From the NCBI GenBank assembly GCA_963701385.1, contig CAVOZW010000009.1, positions 186,001 through 250,000 of the forward strand: a DNA stretch of 64,000 nucleotides, given 5' to 3'. The stretch is from B30-G6 sp963701385. Lineage in GTDB: Bacteria; Desulfobacterota; Desulfobacteria; Desulfobacterales; B30-G6. Below, one piece after another: positions 1 through 8,477 of this stretch (position 1 is the stretch's first letter; each line of letters opens with the position of its first letter). Below the pieces are notes generated by a model. That model worked only from the letters and a program-made list of their open reading frames with translations. It was not told the DNA's origin and did no database searches. A program made the position numbers and the translations under genes.

Positions 1-233
1 CCCACGGAAGCCATAGCCACAGGATACCCGGATCCATTGGATGCAGTGCATGGCCGGCCAAGGTCATCAGAGGCAAGAAAATGCCCGGACATTACGGGCA
101 AGATAGAAAGACAGTCCGGAACCTTGAAATCGTTGATATCAGGCCCAAAGAGAACCTCATCCTCTTGAGGGGGGCAGTACCCGGACACAATTCAGGATTT
201 GTTACCATTCGAAAACCGAAATTTGCAAAATAA
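1..233 (+). CDS. rplC: Ribosomal protein uL3, C-terminal part (5' truncated by window)
   Basis: The open frame entering at the left edge reads through to TAA at 231-233. It encodes the typical L3 tail, with HRIPGSIG, the RGKKMPGHYG loop and a GAVPG motif. L3 binds near the 3' end of 23S rRNA and nucleates 50S assembly. It stands 15 bases before rplD, the standard S10-operon order (L3-L4-L23-L2). The start lies outside the window. Confidence 0.95.
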   Translation, partial: HGSHSHRIPGSIGCSAWPAKVIRGKKMPGHYGQDRKTVRNLEIVDIRPKENLILLRGAVPGHNSGFVTIRKPKFAK

Positions 234-248
234 GAACCGAGGAAATTC

Positions 249-869
249 ATGGCTGTCGTCGATGTAATCAATAGTTCAGGTAAAAAAGTTTCACAGGTAG
301 AGTTGAACGATGAGATATTCAATGTGCCGGTGAAAAAAAACGTTCTGCATGACGTCGTCACCATGCAATTGGCCAACAGACGCGCTGGGTCTGCTTCCAC
401 CAAACACAGATCCGATGTGACAGGAAGCGGGAGAAAATTGTTTCGGCAAAAGGGAACCGGCAGAGCGAGAAGGGGCAATATCAAATCACCGCTGTTGAGA
501 GGCGGTGGCGTCGCTTTCGGCCCGAAACCGAAATCATGGGCCTACAAGGTGCCCAAAAAAGTAAGAAAACTGGCCCTCAAAATGGCCTTGAGCAGTAAAT
601 TAAAAGATGAGAATATTTTGATTCTGGACCAGTTTGATCTTGATCGGATCAAGACCAAGGCTTTTTCGGAGATCGCCGGAAATCTGAACATGGAGAACGC
701 GCTGATCGTTACCGACCAGAAGAACGAAAATCTAGAACTTTCCTCGAGAAATATGTCCAAATTCACAGTGATGCGATTCGAGGGGCTCAATGTCTATGAT
801 ATTCTGAAGCACAAGACCCTCGTCCTGCTTGAAGCTTCTGTAAAGGCAATCGAAGGGAGGTTGCTCTAA
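249..869 (+). CDS. rplD: Ribosomal protein uL4
   Basis: The 206-residue product is of normal L4 length. The basic loop carries KGTGRARRGN and the GGGVAFGPKP stretch that reaches into the exit tunnel. L4 is a primary 23S rRNA binder. In enterobacteria it also represses its own operon, but nothing here shows whether that holds. The GAGG-type ribosome site lies just before the ATG. The stop overlaps the rplW start (TAATG at 867-871), so translation is probably coupled. Confidence 0.97.
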   Translation: MAVVDVINSSGKKVSQVELNDEIFNVPVKKNVLHDVVTMQLANRRAGSASTKHRSDVTGSGRKLFRQKGTGRARRGNIKSPLLRGGGVAFGPKPKSWAYKVPKKVRKLALKMALSSKLKDENILILDQFDLDRIKTKAFSEIAGNLNMENALIVTDQKNENLELSSRNMSKFTVMRFEGLNVYDILKHKTLVLLEASVKAIEGRLL

Positions 870-1156
870 TGATACAGTACGAGATCATCATTCGACCCCT
901 GATTACCGAGAAAACCAGTATTCAGAAAGAAGATCATAACCAGGTGTCCTTTGAGGTCGATCGTCGGGCAAACCGCGTCGAAATCAGAAGGGCCATCGAA
1001 AAGATTTTCAATGTCAGGGTGGCCGATGTTCGCACGATGCAGATTAAAGGCAAAGTTAAGCAGCGGGGCCGCGTTGTCGGCAAACGCAGGGACTGGAAAA
1101 AAGCGATCGTAAAACTGATGCCGGGCGAGAGAATCGATTTTTTTGAAGGGGTATAG
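869..1156 (+). CDS. rplW: Ribosomal protein uL23
   Basis: The 95-residue product matches the L23 family, with IIRPLITEKT at the N-terminus, a YxFEVDxRANK-like core (here VSFEVDRRANRVEI) and GKVKQRGR in the loop. L23 sits at the tunnel exit and docks trigger factor and SRP. It overlaps rplD by one base. A 126-base gap holding AT-rich repeats separates it from rplB. Confidence 0.97.
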   Translation: MIQYEIIIRPLITEKTSIQKEDHNQVSFEVDRRANRVEIRRAIEKIFNVRVADVRTMQIKGKVKQRGRVVGKRRDWKKAIVKLMPGERIDFFEGV

Positions 1157-1165
1157 AGAAGCGGT

Positions 1166-1243
1166 TTTAAGTTTTAGGTGTTAGGTTTCAGGGTGGTATT
1201 CTGCTGTTAGCCTGAACTTAAAACTTAAAAGTTAAAACTTTAA
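1166..1243. repeat. AT-rich imperfect inverted/direct repeat between rplW and rplB
   Basis: The gap carries variants of TTTTAAG/CTTAAAA and TTAGGTTTCAGG facing CCTGAACTTAA, giving an imperfect hairpin with several short direct repeats. It resembles small intergenic repeats common in large deltaproteobacterial genomes. It lies inside an otherwise tight ribosomal operon, so it is transcribed. No function is assigned. Confidence 0.45.
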
Positions 1244-1282
1244 ATCAGAGGGTTCGTTAAGAACCCGGTCATGGAGATAGGT

Positions 1283-2110
1283 ATGGTTACAAGAAGAGTC
1301 AAGCCGACATCACCGGGGCGTCGATTTCAATCATATGCTTCGTTTGAAGAGATAACCAAGACCAAACCCGAAAAAAGTTTGCTGAGAATCATCAAAAAGA
1401 GTGGGGGGCGGAACGCAAACGGGCGTATTACGTGCCGTCATCGCGGGGGTGGTCACAAACGAAATTACCGGATTGTCGATTTCAAGAGAGACAAGATAGG
1501 CATTCCTGCCAAAGTCGCTTCAATTGAATACGACCCGAATCGGAGTGCCAGGATTGCACTTCTGCAGTATGCGGATGGTGAAAAGCGCTATATACTTTTT
1601 CCGTTGAATCTCTCTGTGGGTGATGAAGTGATGTCAGGGCCCGAGGCCGATATCAAACCGGGTAACACGCTTCCTTTGAAAAATATTCCGCTGGGTACGC
1701 ACATCCATAACATTGAACTGCGTCTCGGCAAGGGTGGACAAATCGTCCGTAGTGCAGGCACGTACGCTCAGCTCATGGCCAAGGAAGATCGTTATGCGCT
1801 GGTCAAACTGCCCTCCAGCGAGGTTCGGATGGTATTGCTGCGTTGTATGGCAACGGTCGGACAGGTTGGCAATGTGACCCATGAAAATATCGATTTGGGC
1901 AAAGCCGGTCGTAAACGATGGCTCGGAAAGAGACCCAAGGTGCGGGGCGTAGCCATGAACCCGGTAGATCATCCCATGGGTGGCGGTGAAGGCCGCTCGT
2001 CTGGTGGACGGCACCCATGTACACCATGGGGTGTGCCGACCAAGGGCTACCGAACCCGGAATAATAAACGAACCGACAGGTTTATCGTCAAGAGACGTAC
2101 CAAAAGATAG
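1283..2110 (+). CDS. rplB: Ribosomal protein uL2
   Basis: This 275-residue protein has KPTSPGRRF near the N-terminus, GRITCRHRGGGHKR, and the C-terminal NPVDHPMGGGEGR motif with the conserved histidine near the peptidyl-transferase centre. The ATG at 1283 is chosen over an upstream ATG at 1271 because GGAGATAGG directly precedes it and the product then has the usual L2 length. It ends in TAG, so ordinary UAG termination exists in this genome. Confidence 0.96.
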   Translation: MVTRRVKPTSPGRRFQSYASFEEITKTKPEKSLLRIIKKSGGRNANGRITCRHRGGGHKRNYRIVDFKRDKIGIPAKVASIEYDPNRSARIALLQYADGEKRYILFPLNLSVGDEVMSGPEADIKPGNTLPLKNIPLGTHIHNIELRLGKGGQIVRSAGTYAQLMAKEDRYALVKLPSSEVRMVLLRCMATVGQVGNVTHENIDLGKAGRKRWLGKRPKVRGVAMNPVDHPMGGGEGRSSGGRHPCTPWGVPTKGYRTRNNKRTDRFIVKRRTKR

Positions 2111-2184
2111 ACAGTTTGCAGCCTTGCCTTTTAGCAGGCTTGCAACGGGAGCAAACGGAAAAATATCACAGTTCAGGAGAATCT

Positions 2185-2466
2185 ATGCCACGGTCTTTAA
2201 AAAAAGGTCCTTTCATCGACCAGAGTTTAATGAACAAAGTGGAGATGGCTCAATCATCCAGGAGCAATCAGGTCATCAAGACCTGGTCCCGGCGATCGAC
2301 GGTCATTCCCGAAATGGTGGGCATAACGCTGGCGGTTCATAACGGGAAAAAATTTATTCCGGTTTTCGTTACCGAAAACATGGTCGGTCACAAACTGGGT
2401 GAATTTTCACCGACGCGGACGTATTACGGTCACGCCGGAGACAAGAAGTCGAAGTTAAGAAGATAA
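2185..2466 (+). CDS. rpsS: Ribosomal protein uS19
   Basis: The 93-residue product starts MPRSLKKGPFID and holds the S19 core, including the GHKLGEF and PTRTYYGH segments. S19 binds the head of the 30S subunit with S13. The frame stays open 69 bases upstream, but AGGAG lies just before the ATG at 2185 and the family N-terminus fixes this start. Confidence 0.97.
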   Translation: MPRSLKKGPFIDQSLMNKVEMAQSSRSNQVIKTWSRRSTVIPEMVGITLAVHNGKKFIPVFVTENMVGHKLGEFSPTRTYYGHAGDKKSKLRR

Positions 2467-2491
2467 CACTTTTTAAAAGGGAGTTTCGGTA

Positions 2492-2830
2492 ATGGAGGTC
2501 AAGGCGGTAAGCAAATACGTTCGTATTTCGCCCCAGAAAGTCAGAAAATTAGCGGACGTTATCAAAGGAAAACCGGTAGAAGCCGGATTGAGCATGCTGA
2601 AGTACATGCCCCAAAAAGCGGCCGGTCTTGTGGAAAAAACGGTTCGCTCGGCCGCTGCAAATGCCGACAGCAATCACGGTATCGATGTCGATTCCCTGGT
2701 GATTCGAAACCTCATTGTCGATCAGGGTCCTTCATTGAAGAGATTTCGGGCCAGGGCACGGGGGCGTGGTGCCAGAATATTGAAACGGTCCAGTCATATA
2801 ACAGTCGTTTTGGCTGAAAAGGCTTCTTAA
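2492..2830 (+). CDS. rplV: Ribosomal protein uL22
   Basis: This 112-residue protein carries VRISPQKVRKLADVIKG and the C-terminal beta-hairpin RARGRGARILKRSSHITVV that lines the exit tunnel. It lies between rpsS and rpsC in standard order, with a GGGAG-type ribosome site. Confidence 0.97.
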   Translation: MEVKAVSKYVRISPQKVRKLADVIKGKPVEAGLSMLKYMPQKAAGLVEKTVRSAAANADSNHGIDVDSLVIRNLIVDQGPSLKRFRARARGRGARILKRSSHITVVLAEKAS

Positions 2831-2845
2831 AAAGGAGGTACGAGC

Positions 2846-3499
2846 TTGGGTCAGAAAGTAAATCCGATTGGAATGAGATTAGGGATCGTTAAAACATGGG
2901 ATTCCAGATGGTATGCCGGGAAGAAATATTCGGATTATATCCTCGAAGATCATAAAATTCGTAAGTTTATCAAGAAGAAACTGTACCATGCAGGGATCTC
3001 CCGCATAGAAATCGAAAGATCTGCCAAGCGTGTACGCCTGCGCATATTTACTGCCAGGCCCGGGATAGTGATTGGGAAAAAAGGTTCCGAAATAGAGCAA
3101 CTCAAGCGGGATCTGGAAGCGCTGATTTCCCAGGAAGTTCTCATCGATATTCAAGAAGTTCGAAAACCTGAGGTCGATGCGCAACTTATGGCTGAAAACG
3201 TGGCCTTGCAGATTGAGCGTCGTGTTGCCTTTAGAAGGGCCATGAAAAGAGGTGTGTCTTCAGCCATGCGATTCGGCGCACAGGGTGTCAAAATTATCTG
3301 TTCCGGAAGATTGGGTGGTGCCGAGATGGCCAGAAGAGAATGGTACAAAGAGGGCAGGGTTCCCCTGCATACCCTGAGAGCGGACATCGACTATGGCTTT
3401 ACTGAAGCCAAAACCACTTACGGGCTGATCGGTATTAAGGTCTTCATTTTCAAGGGCGAGATACTGAGCAAGCAGGATACAGAACTGGGTCATGCCTAG
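2846..3499 (+). CDS. rpsC: Ribosomal protein uS3 (TTG start)
   Basis: The 217-residue protein begins GQKVNPIGMRLG after a TTG initiator with AAAGGAGG 10 bases upstream. The KH domain with GKKGSEIE (about residues 73-80) and the C-terminal GRLGGAEMAR motif are present. S3 shapes the mRNA entry site. The gene ends in TAG. Confidence 0.97.
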   Translation: MGQKVNPIGMRLGIVKTWDSRWYAGKKYSDYILEDHKIRKFIKKKLYHAGISRIEIERSAKRVRLRIFTARPGIVIGKKGSEIEQLKRDLEALISQEVLIDIQEVRKPEVDAQLMAENVALQIERRVAFRRAMKRGVSSAMRFGAQGVKIICSGRLGGAEMARREWYKEGRVPLHTLRADIDYGFTEAKTTYGLIGIKVFIFKGEILSKQDTELGHA

Positions 3500-3591
3500 C
3501 CAGCCGAAAACAATAAATGCAATTTAGGGCGAACGTAGTCGCAATAAAATTTAGAGAAATTGCTTCGAAGCCCTTTAACAGGAGATAAACC

Positions 3592-4008
3592 ATGCTGAGC
3601 CCTAAAAAGGTTAAGTATCGAAAAAAACAAAAAGGCAAAATGAGGGGACTGGCCCGAAGGGGAGGCCAGCTCAATTTCGGGGAGTTTGGTCTGCAGGCCA
3701 TCGAGTGCGGCACGATCAGCAACAAACAGATTGAAGCTGCCCGAATTGCCATGACGCGCCACGTCAAGAGAGGCGGAAAGCTATGGATACGTATATTCCC
3801 CGACAAATCCTTCACCAAAAAGCCGGCTGAAGTTCGTATGGGCAAAGGCAAAGGCGCTCCTGAAGGGTGGCTTGCGGTTATCCGGCCGGGAAGAATCCTA
3901 TATGAGATGGCGGGTGTTCCCAGAGATCTTGCCAAAGAAGCGCTTCGGCTCGCAGCGCATAAACTTTCCGTTAAAACAAAATTTGTGGAAAGGAGTGTGA
4001 GCCAATGA
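3592..4008 (+). CDS. rplP: Ribosomal protein uL16
   Basis: The 138-residue product begins MLSPKKVKYRK and contains RGGKLWIRIFPDK and MGKGKGAPEGW, the diagnostic L16 segments. L16 contacts the A-site tRNA elbow. The stop codon overlaps the rpmC start (ATGA at 4005-4008). Confidence 0.97.
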   Translation: MLSPKKVKYRKKQKGKMRGLARRGGQLNFGEFGLQAIECGTISNKQIEAARIAMTRHVKRGGKLWIRIFPDKSFTKKPAEVRMGKGKGAPEGWLAVIRPGRILYEMAGVPRDLAKEALRLAAHKLSVKTKFVERSVSQ

Positions 4009-4205
4009 AAGCCAAAGAAATTAGGGATCTCAGCTCCCACGAGCGGCAGCAGAAACTGACGGATTTGAAAGAGGAATTGTTTAACCTTCGCTTTCAACAT
4101 GGCATTGGACAGATTGAGAACCCAACCAAGTTAAAGCAGACCAAATCCGATATCGCGCGCGTCATGACCATTATTCGTGAAACACAAAACCAAAACCAGA
4201 AATAG
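4005..4205 (+). CDS. rpmC: Ribosomal protein uL29
   Basis: This 66-residue helical protein has the ELFNLRFQHGIGQIENP core of L29, followed by an Asn/Gln-rich tail. L29 helps form the tunnel exit platform with L23. It overlaps rplP by four bases. The terminator codon is TAG. Confidence 0.95.
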   Translation: MKAKEIRDLSSHERQQKLTDLKEELFNLRFQHGIGQIENPTKLKQTKSDIARVMTIIRETQNQNQK

Positions 4206-4220
4206 GCGATAAAATCTGCT

Positions 4221-4478
4221 ATGAAAACAACAGGAATGAAAAGACAACAAGTTGGAACGGTCGTAAGTGATAAAATGGACAAGACGGTAACGGTCCAGGT
4301 CGAAAGGCTCGTGAAACACCATCTTTACAAAAAATATATTCGCAAACGCAATACGTTTTCGGCTCATGACGAAACCAACCAATGCCGGATCGGGGACGAG
4401 GTGTTGATGACGGAATCAAGGCCTTTGAGCAAGAACAAAAGATGGCGGATTGCCAGGATTGTAAAAAAAGCTGTTTGA
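4221..4478 (+). CDS. rpsQ: Ribosomal protein uS17
   Basis: The 85-residue OB-fold protein has GTVVSDKMDKTVTV at the N-terminus and a C-terminal RPLSKNKRWRI segment typical of S17. It binds 16S rRNA helix 11 in early assembly. It lies between rpmC and rplN as in most bacteria. Confidence 0.97.
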   Translation: MKTTGMKRQQVGTVVSDKMDKTVTVQVERLVKHHLYKKYIRKRNTFSAHDETNQCRIGDEVLMTESRPLSKNKRWRIARIVKKAV

Positions 4479-4495
4479 TATAAAGGAATGCAAAG

Positions 4496-4864
4496 ATGAT
4501 TCAGGCGGAAACAAAATTGACCGCAGCGGACAACTCAGGTGCCAGGGTGCTCTACTGTATCAAGGTCCTTGGGGGCTCCAGAAGGCGGTATGCGAGCATC
4601 GGCGACATTATTGTCGTTTCGGTCAAAGAAGCCATCCCCAATGCAAAGGTCAAAAAGGGCGATGTTCTCAAGGCAGTTGTTGTTCGTACGAAAAAGGAAA
4701 TCAGAAGACCGGACGGGTCTTTTATTCGATTTGATGATAACTCCGCGGTTTTAATCAACGCACAGAAAGAACCGATCGGGACACGTATTTTTGGACCGGT
4801 TGCGAGAGAATTGCGCGCCAAGCGATTTATGAAAATTGTATCATTGGCGCCTGAAGTTCTGTAA
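4496..4864 (+). CDS. rplN: Ribosomal protein uL14
   Basis: At 122 residues this is exactly the usual L14 length. It begins MIQAETKLTAADNSGA and ends MKIVSLAPEVL, with the conserved GTRIFGPVARELR segment. L14 contacts L19 and the 30S subunit at bridge B8. Confidence 0.98.
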   Translation: MIQAETKLTAADNSGARVLYCIKVLGGSRRRYASIGDIIVVSVKEAIPNAKVKKGDVLKAVVVRTKKEIRRPDGSFIRFDDNSAVLINAQKEPIGTRIFGPVARELRAKRFMKIVSLAPEVL

Positions 4865-4890
4865 TCCGATCGGCTTTTGGAGACGAGGAT

Positions 4891-5220
4891 ATGTTTAGAG
4901 ACAAGTGTCATATAAAAAAGGATGACAAGGTTAAGGTCATTGTCGGTAGAGATAGAGGCAAAATTGGCAAAGTGTTGAAAGTCGATAGGAAGAAGGATCG
5001 AATTCTCGTCGAGAACATTAATGTGGTCAAGCGACATACCCGTCCAACTGCAAAAAATCGCCAGGGTGGTATCGTTGAAAGCGAAGCAACTGTGCCGTGG
5101 TCGAATGTGATGCTGATGTGCAGCAAGTGTCTGAGCCCGGTTCGCATCCAGATGAGACGGCTGGATGACGGAAAAAAAGTGCGATCATGCAGAAAATGCA
5201 ATGAAATTATTGATGCATAA
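4891..5220 (+). CDS. rplX: Ribosomal protein uL24
   Basis: The 109-residue protein has an N-terminal KOW motif (DKVKVIVGRDRGKIGKV, about residues 11-27). Its C-terminal CSKC...CRKC pairs give a four-cysteine zinc ribbon, a common bacterial L24 variant. L24 is an early assembly initiator on 23S rRNA domain I. Confidence 0.97.
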   Translation: MFRDKCHIKKDDKVKVIVGRDRGKIGKVLKVDRKKDRILVENINVVKRHTRPTAKNRQGGIVESEATVPWSNVMLMCSKCLSPVRIQMRRLDDGKKVRSCRKCNEIIDA

Positions 5221-5314
5221 CCCGGGATCTCATTCAGTTTTTGATCGCATCTGTCCTGAGAACTTTTCAGACACTTCAATCAAACAGGGAGATCTCAGAT
5301 CGAGGAAAACGTAA

Positions 5315-5854
5315 ATGTCAGAGATGAAAACATATTATCAAAAAGAAGTCATACCGGCCCTGATAGACACCTTTAAGTACAGTAATATCATGCAGGTACC
5401 CAAGCTGGAAAAAATAGTACTGAACATCGGTATGGGTGAGGCGATCCAAAACATCAAGGTGCTCGATTCCGCTGTAGAAGAGCTCACGGCAGTTGCCGGT
5501 CAACGACCGGTGATAACACGAGCCAAAAAGTCGATTGCGGCCTTTAAGCTCAGAACCGGTATGCCCATTGGATGCATGGTGACCCTTCGAAAGCAACGCA
5601 TGTTCGATTTTTTGAACAAACTGGTCAATATCGCCTTGCCGCGTGTTCGCGATTTCAGAGGTGTTTCGGGAAAGGCCATGGACGGCAGAGGTAATTATTC
5701 TCTGGGCATCAAGGAACAGATAATATTTCCTGAAATCGATTACGATAAGATCGATAAAATCAAGGGCATGAACATCACAATCGTTACAACCGCAAAAACA
5801 GATGAAGAAGGGAAAGAGCTTTTAAAAAAGCTCGGGATGCCTTTTAAAAATTGA
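5315..5854 (+). CDS. rplE: Ribosomal protein uL5
   Basis: The 179-residue protein has the L5 signature region LEKIVLNIGMGE, RPVITRAKKSIAAFK and the C-terminal GMNITIVTTAKTDEE segment. L5 binds 5S rRNA and the P-site tRNA. The TGA stop is followed at once by an inverted-repeat element (5855-5977), an unusual break in the spc operon. Confidence 0.97.
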   Translation: MSEMKTYYQKEVIPALIDTFKYSNIMQVPKLEKIVLNIGMGEAIQNIKVLDSAVEELTAVAGQRPVITRAKKSIAAFKLRTGMPIGCMVTLRKQRMFDFLNKLVNIALPRVRDFRGVSGKAMDGRGNYSLGIKEQIIFPEIDYDKIDKIKGMNITIVTTAKTDEEGKELLKKLGMPFKN

Positions 5855-5977
5855 CGGTTCTCGTAAAAAGCCCAACTTCTACGTTGTGCTGCATTTTGCA
5901 ATCATTCAACGTACAACGAGTACGCCTCATGATTACAAAACTTGCATGCCTTAAATTTAAACTTTTTACGAGAACCG
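5855..5977. repeat. MITE-like palindromic element between rplE and rpsN
   Basis: Perfect 16-bp terminal inverted repeats, CGGTTCTCGTAAAAAG at 5855-5870 and its complement at 5962-5977, bound a 123-bp non-coding unit. The unit starts on the base after the rplE stop codon. Its inner sequence (TACGTTGTGCTGCATT, GTACGCCTCATGA) resembles a repeat family I recall as dispersed in Desulfobacterales genomes. No clear target-site duplication is visible. It encodes nothing recognisable. Confidence 0.7.
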
Positions 5978-6021
5978 ACTATATCGGACTTTTCGCTTTG
6001 GAGCGATAAAGTCGCGTCCCA

Positions 6022-6042
6022 TAAAATCGTATAACGATTTTA
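6022..6042. repeat. Short hairpin TAAAATCGT-ATA-ACGATTTTA before rpsN
   Basis: This is a perfect 9-bp stem with a 3-base loop. It ends just before the GAGGAGG ribosome site of rpsN. Close relatives occur at 26753-26771 and 63889-63912, each shortly before a gene start, so this is a small dispersed element. Confidence 0.6.
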
Positions 6043-6059
6043 TTGACGAGGAGGATGAT

Positions 6060-6245
6060 TTGGCAAAAACAGCGCTAAGAAACAAAGCGACCGCAAAACC
6101 GAAATTCAAGGTTAGGGGCTATAACAGATGCCCGATTTGTGGCAGGCCCCGTGCTTTTATTCGAAAATTTGGTATCTGCAGAATCTGTTTTCGCAATTTT
6201 GCATCACAGGGAAAACTACCAGGCGTTGTTAAGTCTAGCTGGTAA
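6060..6245 (+). CDS. rpsN: Ribosomal protein uS14, zinc-binding (type Z) form, TTG start
   Basis: The 61-residue protein has paired CPIC and CRIC motifs forming a zinc site and the RAFIRKFGICRICFR core. It is therefore the short zinc-containing S14, not the ~100-residue zinc-free form. GAGGAGG lies 7 bases before the TTG initiator. An unusually long gap (205 bases) with repeats separates it from rplE. Confidence 0.96.
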   Translation: MAKTALRNKATAKPKFKVRGYNRCPICGRPRAFIRKFGICRICFRNFASQGKLPGVVKSSW

Positions 6246-6330
6246 CTGGCACGGTTTCGGTGCTGGGCATCGAAATCTTCGGTTTCAACAGGCACACTGC
6301 CTGATGGCTTAGAAGGGATAGGAGAAGACA

Positions 6331-6729
6331 ATGGCGATGAGCGATCCAATTGCCGATATGCTGACCAGGGTTCGGAATGCCGGCAAGGCAAAGTTCAATA
6401 GTGTCGACATACCCGGTTCCAAGATGAAATTCGAATTGGCAAAAGTATTGAAAGACGAGGGCTATATCCGCAACTATAAATTCGTCAAGGACAACAAACA
6501 GGGTGTGTTGCGGGTTTATTTGAAATACAACGAAAAACAAGAACACTCGATTCTACGACTAGACCGTGTAAGCAAACCGAGCAAAAGAGTCTATATGAAG
6601 GGCAAAGACATCAAGCCGGTTTACAATGGATTGGGTATTGCCGTTTTATCGACGTCCAAAGGGATTATGACGGACAAGCATGCCAGGGCAAAGAATATTG
6701 GTGGAGAGATTATCTGCAATGTCTGGTAG
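6331..6729 (+). CDS. rpsH: Ribosomal protein uS8
   Basis: The 132-residue protein starts MAMSDPIADMLTRVRNA and ends GGEIICNVW, both diagnostic for S8. S8 binds the central domain of 16S rRNA and in E. coli also represses the spc operon. That regulation is not testable here. It ends in TAG. Confidence 0.98.
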   Translation: MAMSDPIADMLTRVRNAGKAKFNSVDIPGSKMKFELAKVLKDEGYIRNYKFVKDNKQGVLRVYLKYNEKQEHSILRLDRVSKPSKRVYMKGKDIKPVYNGLGIAVLSTSKGIMTDKHARAKNIGGEIICNVW

Positions 6730-6809
6730 CCGTTGTGATGATACAAGCGCTCCATCCACGGACGTTAACGAAGTCTCAAATAACGTAAAAGTGACAGCGG
6801 AGGATCCCC

Positions 6810-7349
6810 ATGTCTCGAGTTGGGAAAAAACCGATTCCGGTTCCAGATAAAGCAAAAATTAGCTACAAAGACAAAGTGCTGACCGTCCAGGGTGACAAGG
6901 GAAGCCTCAAGAGAGAAATTCACCGGGCCATTGACCTGGAGATCGCCGACAACGTCATTCATGTCACGATGCTCGCTGAAAACAAAGAGAACCGCGCATT
7001 GCAGGGTTTGACCCGAAGCTTGGTGATGAACATGGTGACCGGCGTCAGCACTGGGTTTGAGAGGGTTCTTGAAATCAATGGCATCGGCTATCGAGCCGAG
7101 CTAAGAGGCAAAAGCATCGTTTTTAATCTCGGTTTTTCGAATCCATTGACGTTTGATCTTCCGGAAGGCGTATCCGCCACATCGGAGAAAAACAATATCC
7201 TGAAACTATTTGCCATAGACAAGGAATTGCTGGGACGCACGGCCGCGTCAATCCGTCAGTTGAGACCACCGGAACCCTACAAGGGGAAAGGCATCAAGTA
7301 CGCAGAAGAGTACGTGCAGCGTAAAGCAGGTAAAACGGGAACCAAATAA
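6810..7349 (+). CDS. rplF: Ribosomal protein uL6
   Basis: This 179-residue protein begins MSRVGKKPIPVP and carries the duplicated L6 fold, ending with the conserved PEPYKGKGIKY segment. L6 lies near the sarcin-ricin loop. GCGGAGG is the ribosome site. Confidence 0.98.
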   Translation: MSRVGKKPIPVPDKAKISYKDKVLTVQGDKGSLKREIHRAIDLEIADNVIHVTMLAENKENRALQGLTRSLVMNMVTGVSTGFERVLEINGIGYRAELRGKSIVFNLGFSNPLTFDLPEGVSATSEKNNILKLFAIDKELLGRTAASIRQLRPPEPYKGKGIKYAEEYVQRKAGKTGTK

Positions 7350-7373
7350 CAGGAAACGACTTAGGACGATAAA

Positions 7374-7742
7374 ATGGGCGCAACAAATAAAAACAAATTA
7401 TCACGCATGAAAAGAAAAAAACGGATTCGAAAGCACCTGAGCGGTACCGACCAGAAGCCGCGCATTAGTGTATTCCGAAGTTCAAAGCATATATATGTGC
7501 AACTGATCGATGATGTCAGCGGGCGGACGCTGGCGGCTGCAAGCAGTCTGGAGAAAGTGCTCAGGGAGCAGCCAAGATTTGAAAGCAAGGTTGCAGCGGC
7601 AGAACATATCGGCAAGATTCTGGGCGAAAGGGCGATCGAGAAAGGTGTTAAACAAGTCGTTTTTGACCGCAACGGATTTAAATATCACGGCCGAGTGAAG
7701 GCTGTTTCAAAAGGCGCCAGAGATGCAGGTCTGGTGTTTTAG
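7374..7742 (+). CDS. rplR: Ribosomal protein uL18
   Basis: The 122-residue product has the basic N-terminus MKRKKRIRKH, the PRISVFRSSKHIYVQLIDD core and the terminal FDRNGFKYHGRVKA motif that binds 5S rRNA. It sits between rplF and rpsE as expected and ends in TAG. Confidence 0.97.
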   Translation: MGATNKNKLSRMKRKKRIRKHLSGTDQKPRISVFRSSKHIYVQLIDDVSGRTLAAASSLEKVLREQPRFESKVAAAEHIGKILGERAIEKGVKQVVFDRNGFKYHGRVKAVSKGARDAGLVF

Positions 7743-7769
7743 AAGCCATAAACGTAAGGAGGCAACCCC

Positions 7770-8264
7770 TTGTTCAGAAAAGATAAGGAAGATAGCGAAT
7801 TAATAGACAAGGTTGTTCATATCAGCCGGGTCGCCAAAGTTGTCAAGGGCGGGCGCAGGTTCAGTTTCAGTGCCATCGTCGTTGTTGGCGATGGTGATGG
7901 CAATGTCGGGTATGGTCTTGGAAAGGCCGGGGAGGTCCCGGAAGCCATCAGGAAAGGCGTTGAAAAGGCGAAGAAGAACATGTCCGAGGTGGCACTGATC
8001 GAAGGAACCATTCCTTTTCAGGTTGTTGGAAAATACGGCGCCGGGAGAGTGCTCCTTGCCCCTGCAGCCAAAGGTACCGGTGTGATCGCGGGCGGTGCCG
8101 TCCGGGCCGTTCTGGAGGCGGCCGGTGTACAGAATATCCTTACCAAGTGTCTGGGCTCTCACAACCCCCACAACATTGTCAAAGCGACAATCGAGGGGCT
8201 TCAGCAACTCCAAAGCCGCGAGCAGGTCGCTGCCAGGCGGGGGATATCTGTTGAAGATTTATAA
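7770..8264 (+). CDS. rpsE: Ribosomal protein uS5 (TTG start)
   Basis: The 164-residue protein has VVKGGRRFSFSAIVVVGDG (double-stranded RNA-binding domain) and GAGRVLLAPAAKGTGVIAGG in the C-terminal domain. S5 takes part in translational accuracy. The initiator is TTG with AAGGAGG 8-9 bases upstream. An ATG alternative would lose the conserved N-terminus. Confidence 0.97.
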   Translation: MFRKDKEDSELIDKVVHISRVAKVVKGGRRFSFSAIVVVGDGDGNVGYGLGKAGEVPEAIRKGVEKAKKNMSEVALIEGTIPFQVVGKYGAGRVLLAPAAKGTGVIAGGAVRAVLEAAGVQNILTKCLGSHNPHNIVKATIEGLQQLQSREQVAARRGISVEDL

Positions 8265-8279
8265 ATCGAGGAAAAATTC

Positions 8280-8477
8280 ATGGTCGAGAAATTAAATATA
8301 ACCCTGGTCAAGAGTATGATAGGCCGGCCCGTAAAACATCGCAGGGTGTTGTACGGGATGGGACTCAGAAAAATGAACCGAACGGTGCAGCTAGAGGACA
8401 CACCCGCCATTCGAGGAATGATCAATGCGGTTTCACATTTAGTCAGGGTTGAGGAGAACAGCGATGAGATTAAATGA
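8280..8477 (+). CDS. rpmD: Ribosomal protein uL30
   Basis: This 65-residue protein has the L30 core ITLVKSMIGRP and LRKMNRTV. It overlaps the start of rplO by 14 bases in another frame, so the two are probably translationally coupled. Confidence 0.95.
   Translation: MVEKLNITLVKSMIGRPVKHRRVLYGMGLRKMNRTVQLEDTPAIRGMINAVSHLVRVEENSDEIK

Noticed and set aside
1980..2342. 120-codon + strand frame overlapping rplB and rpsS
   Set aside because: Out-of-frame shadow of two certain ribosomal genes.
4203..4205. TAG stop codons of ribosomal genes as possible pyrrolysine sites
   Set aside because: The proteins are of normal family length at these stops and the following in-frame sequence shows no homology.
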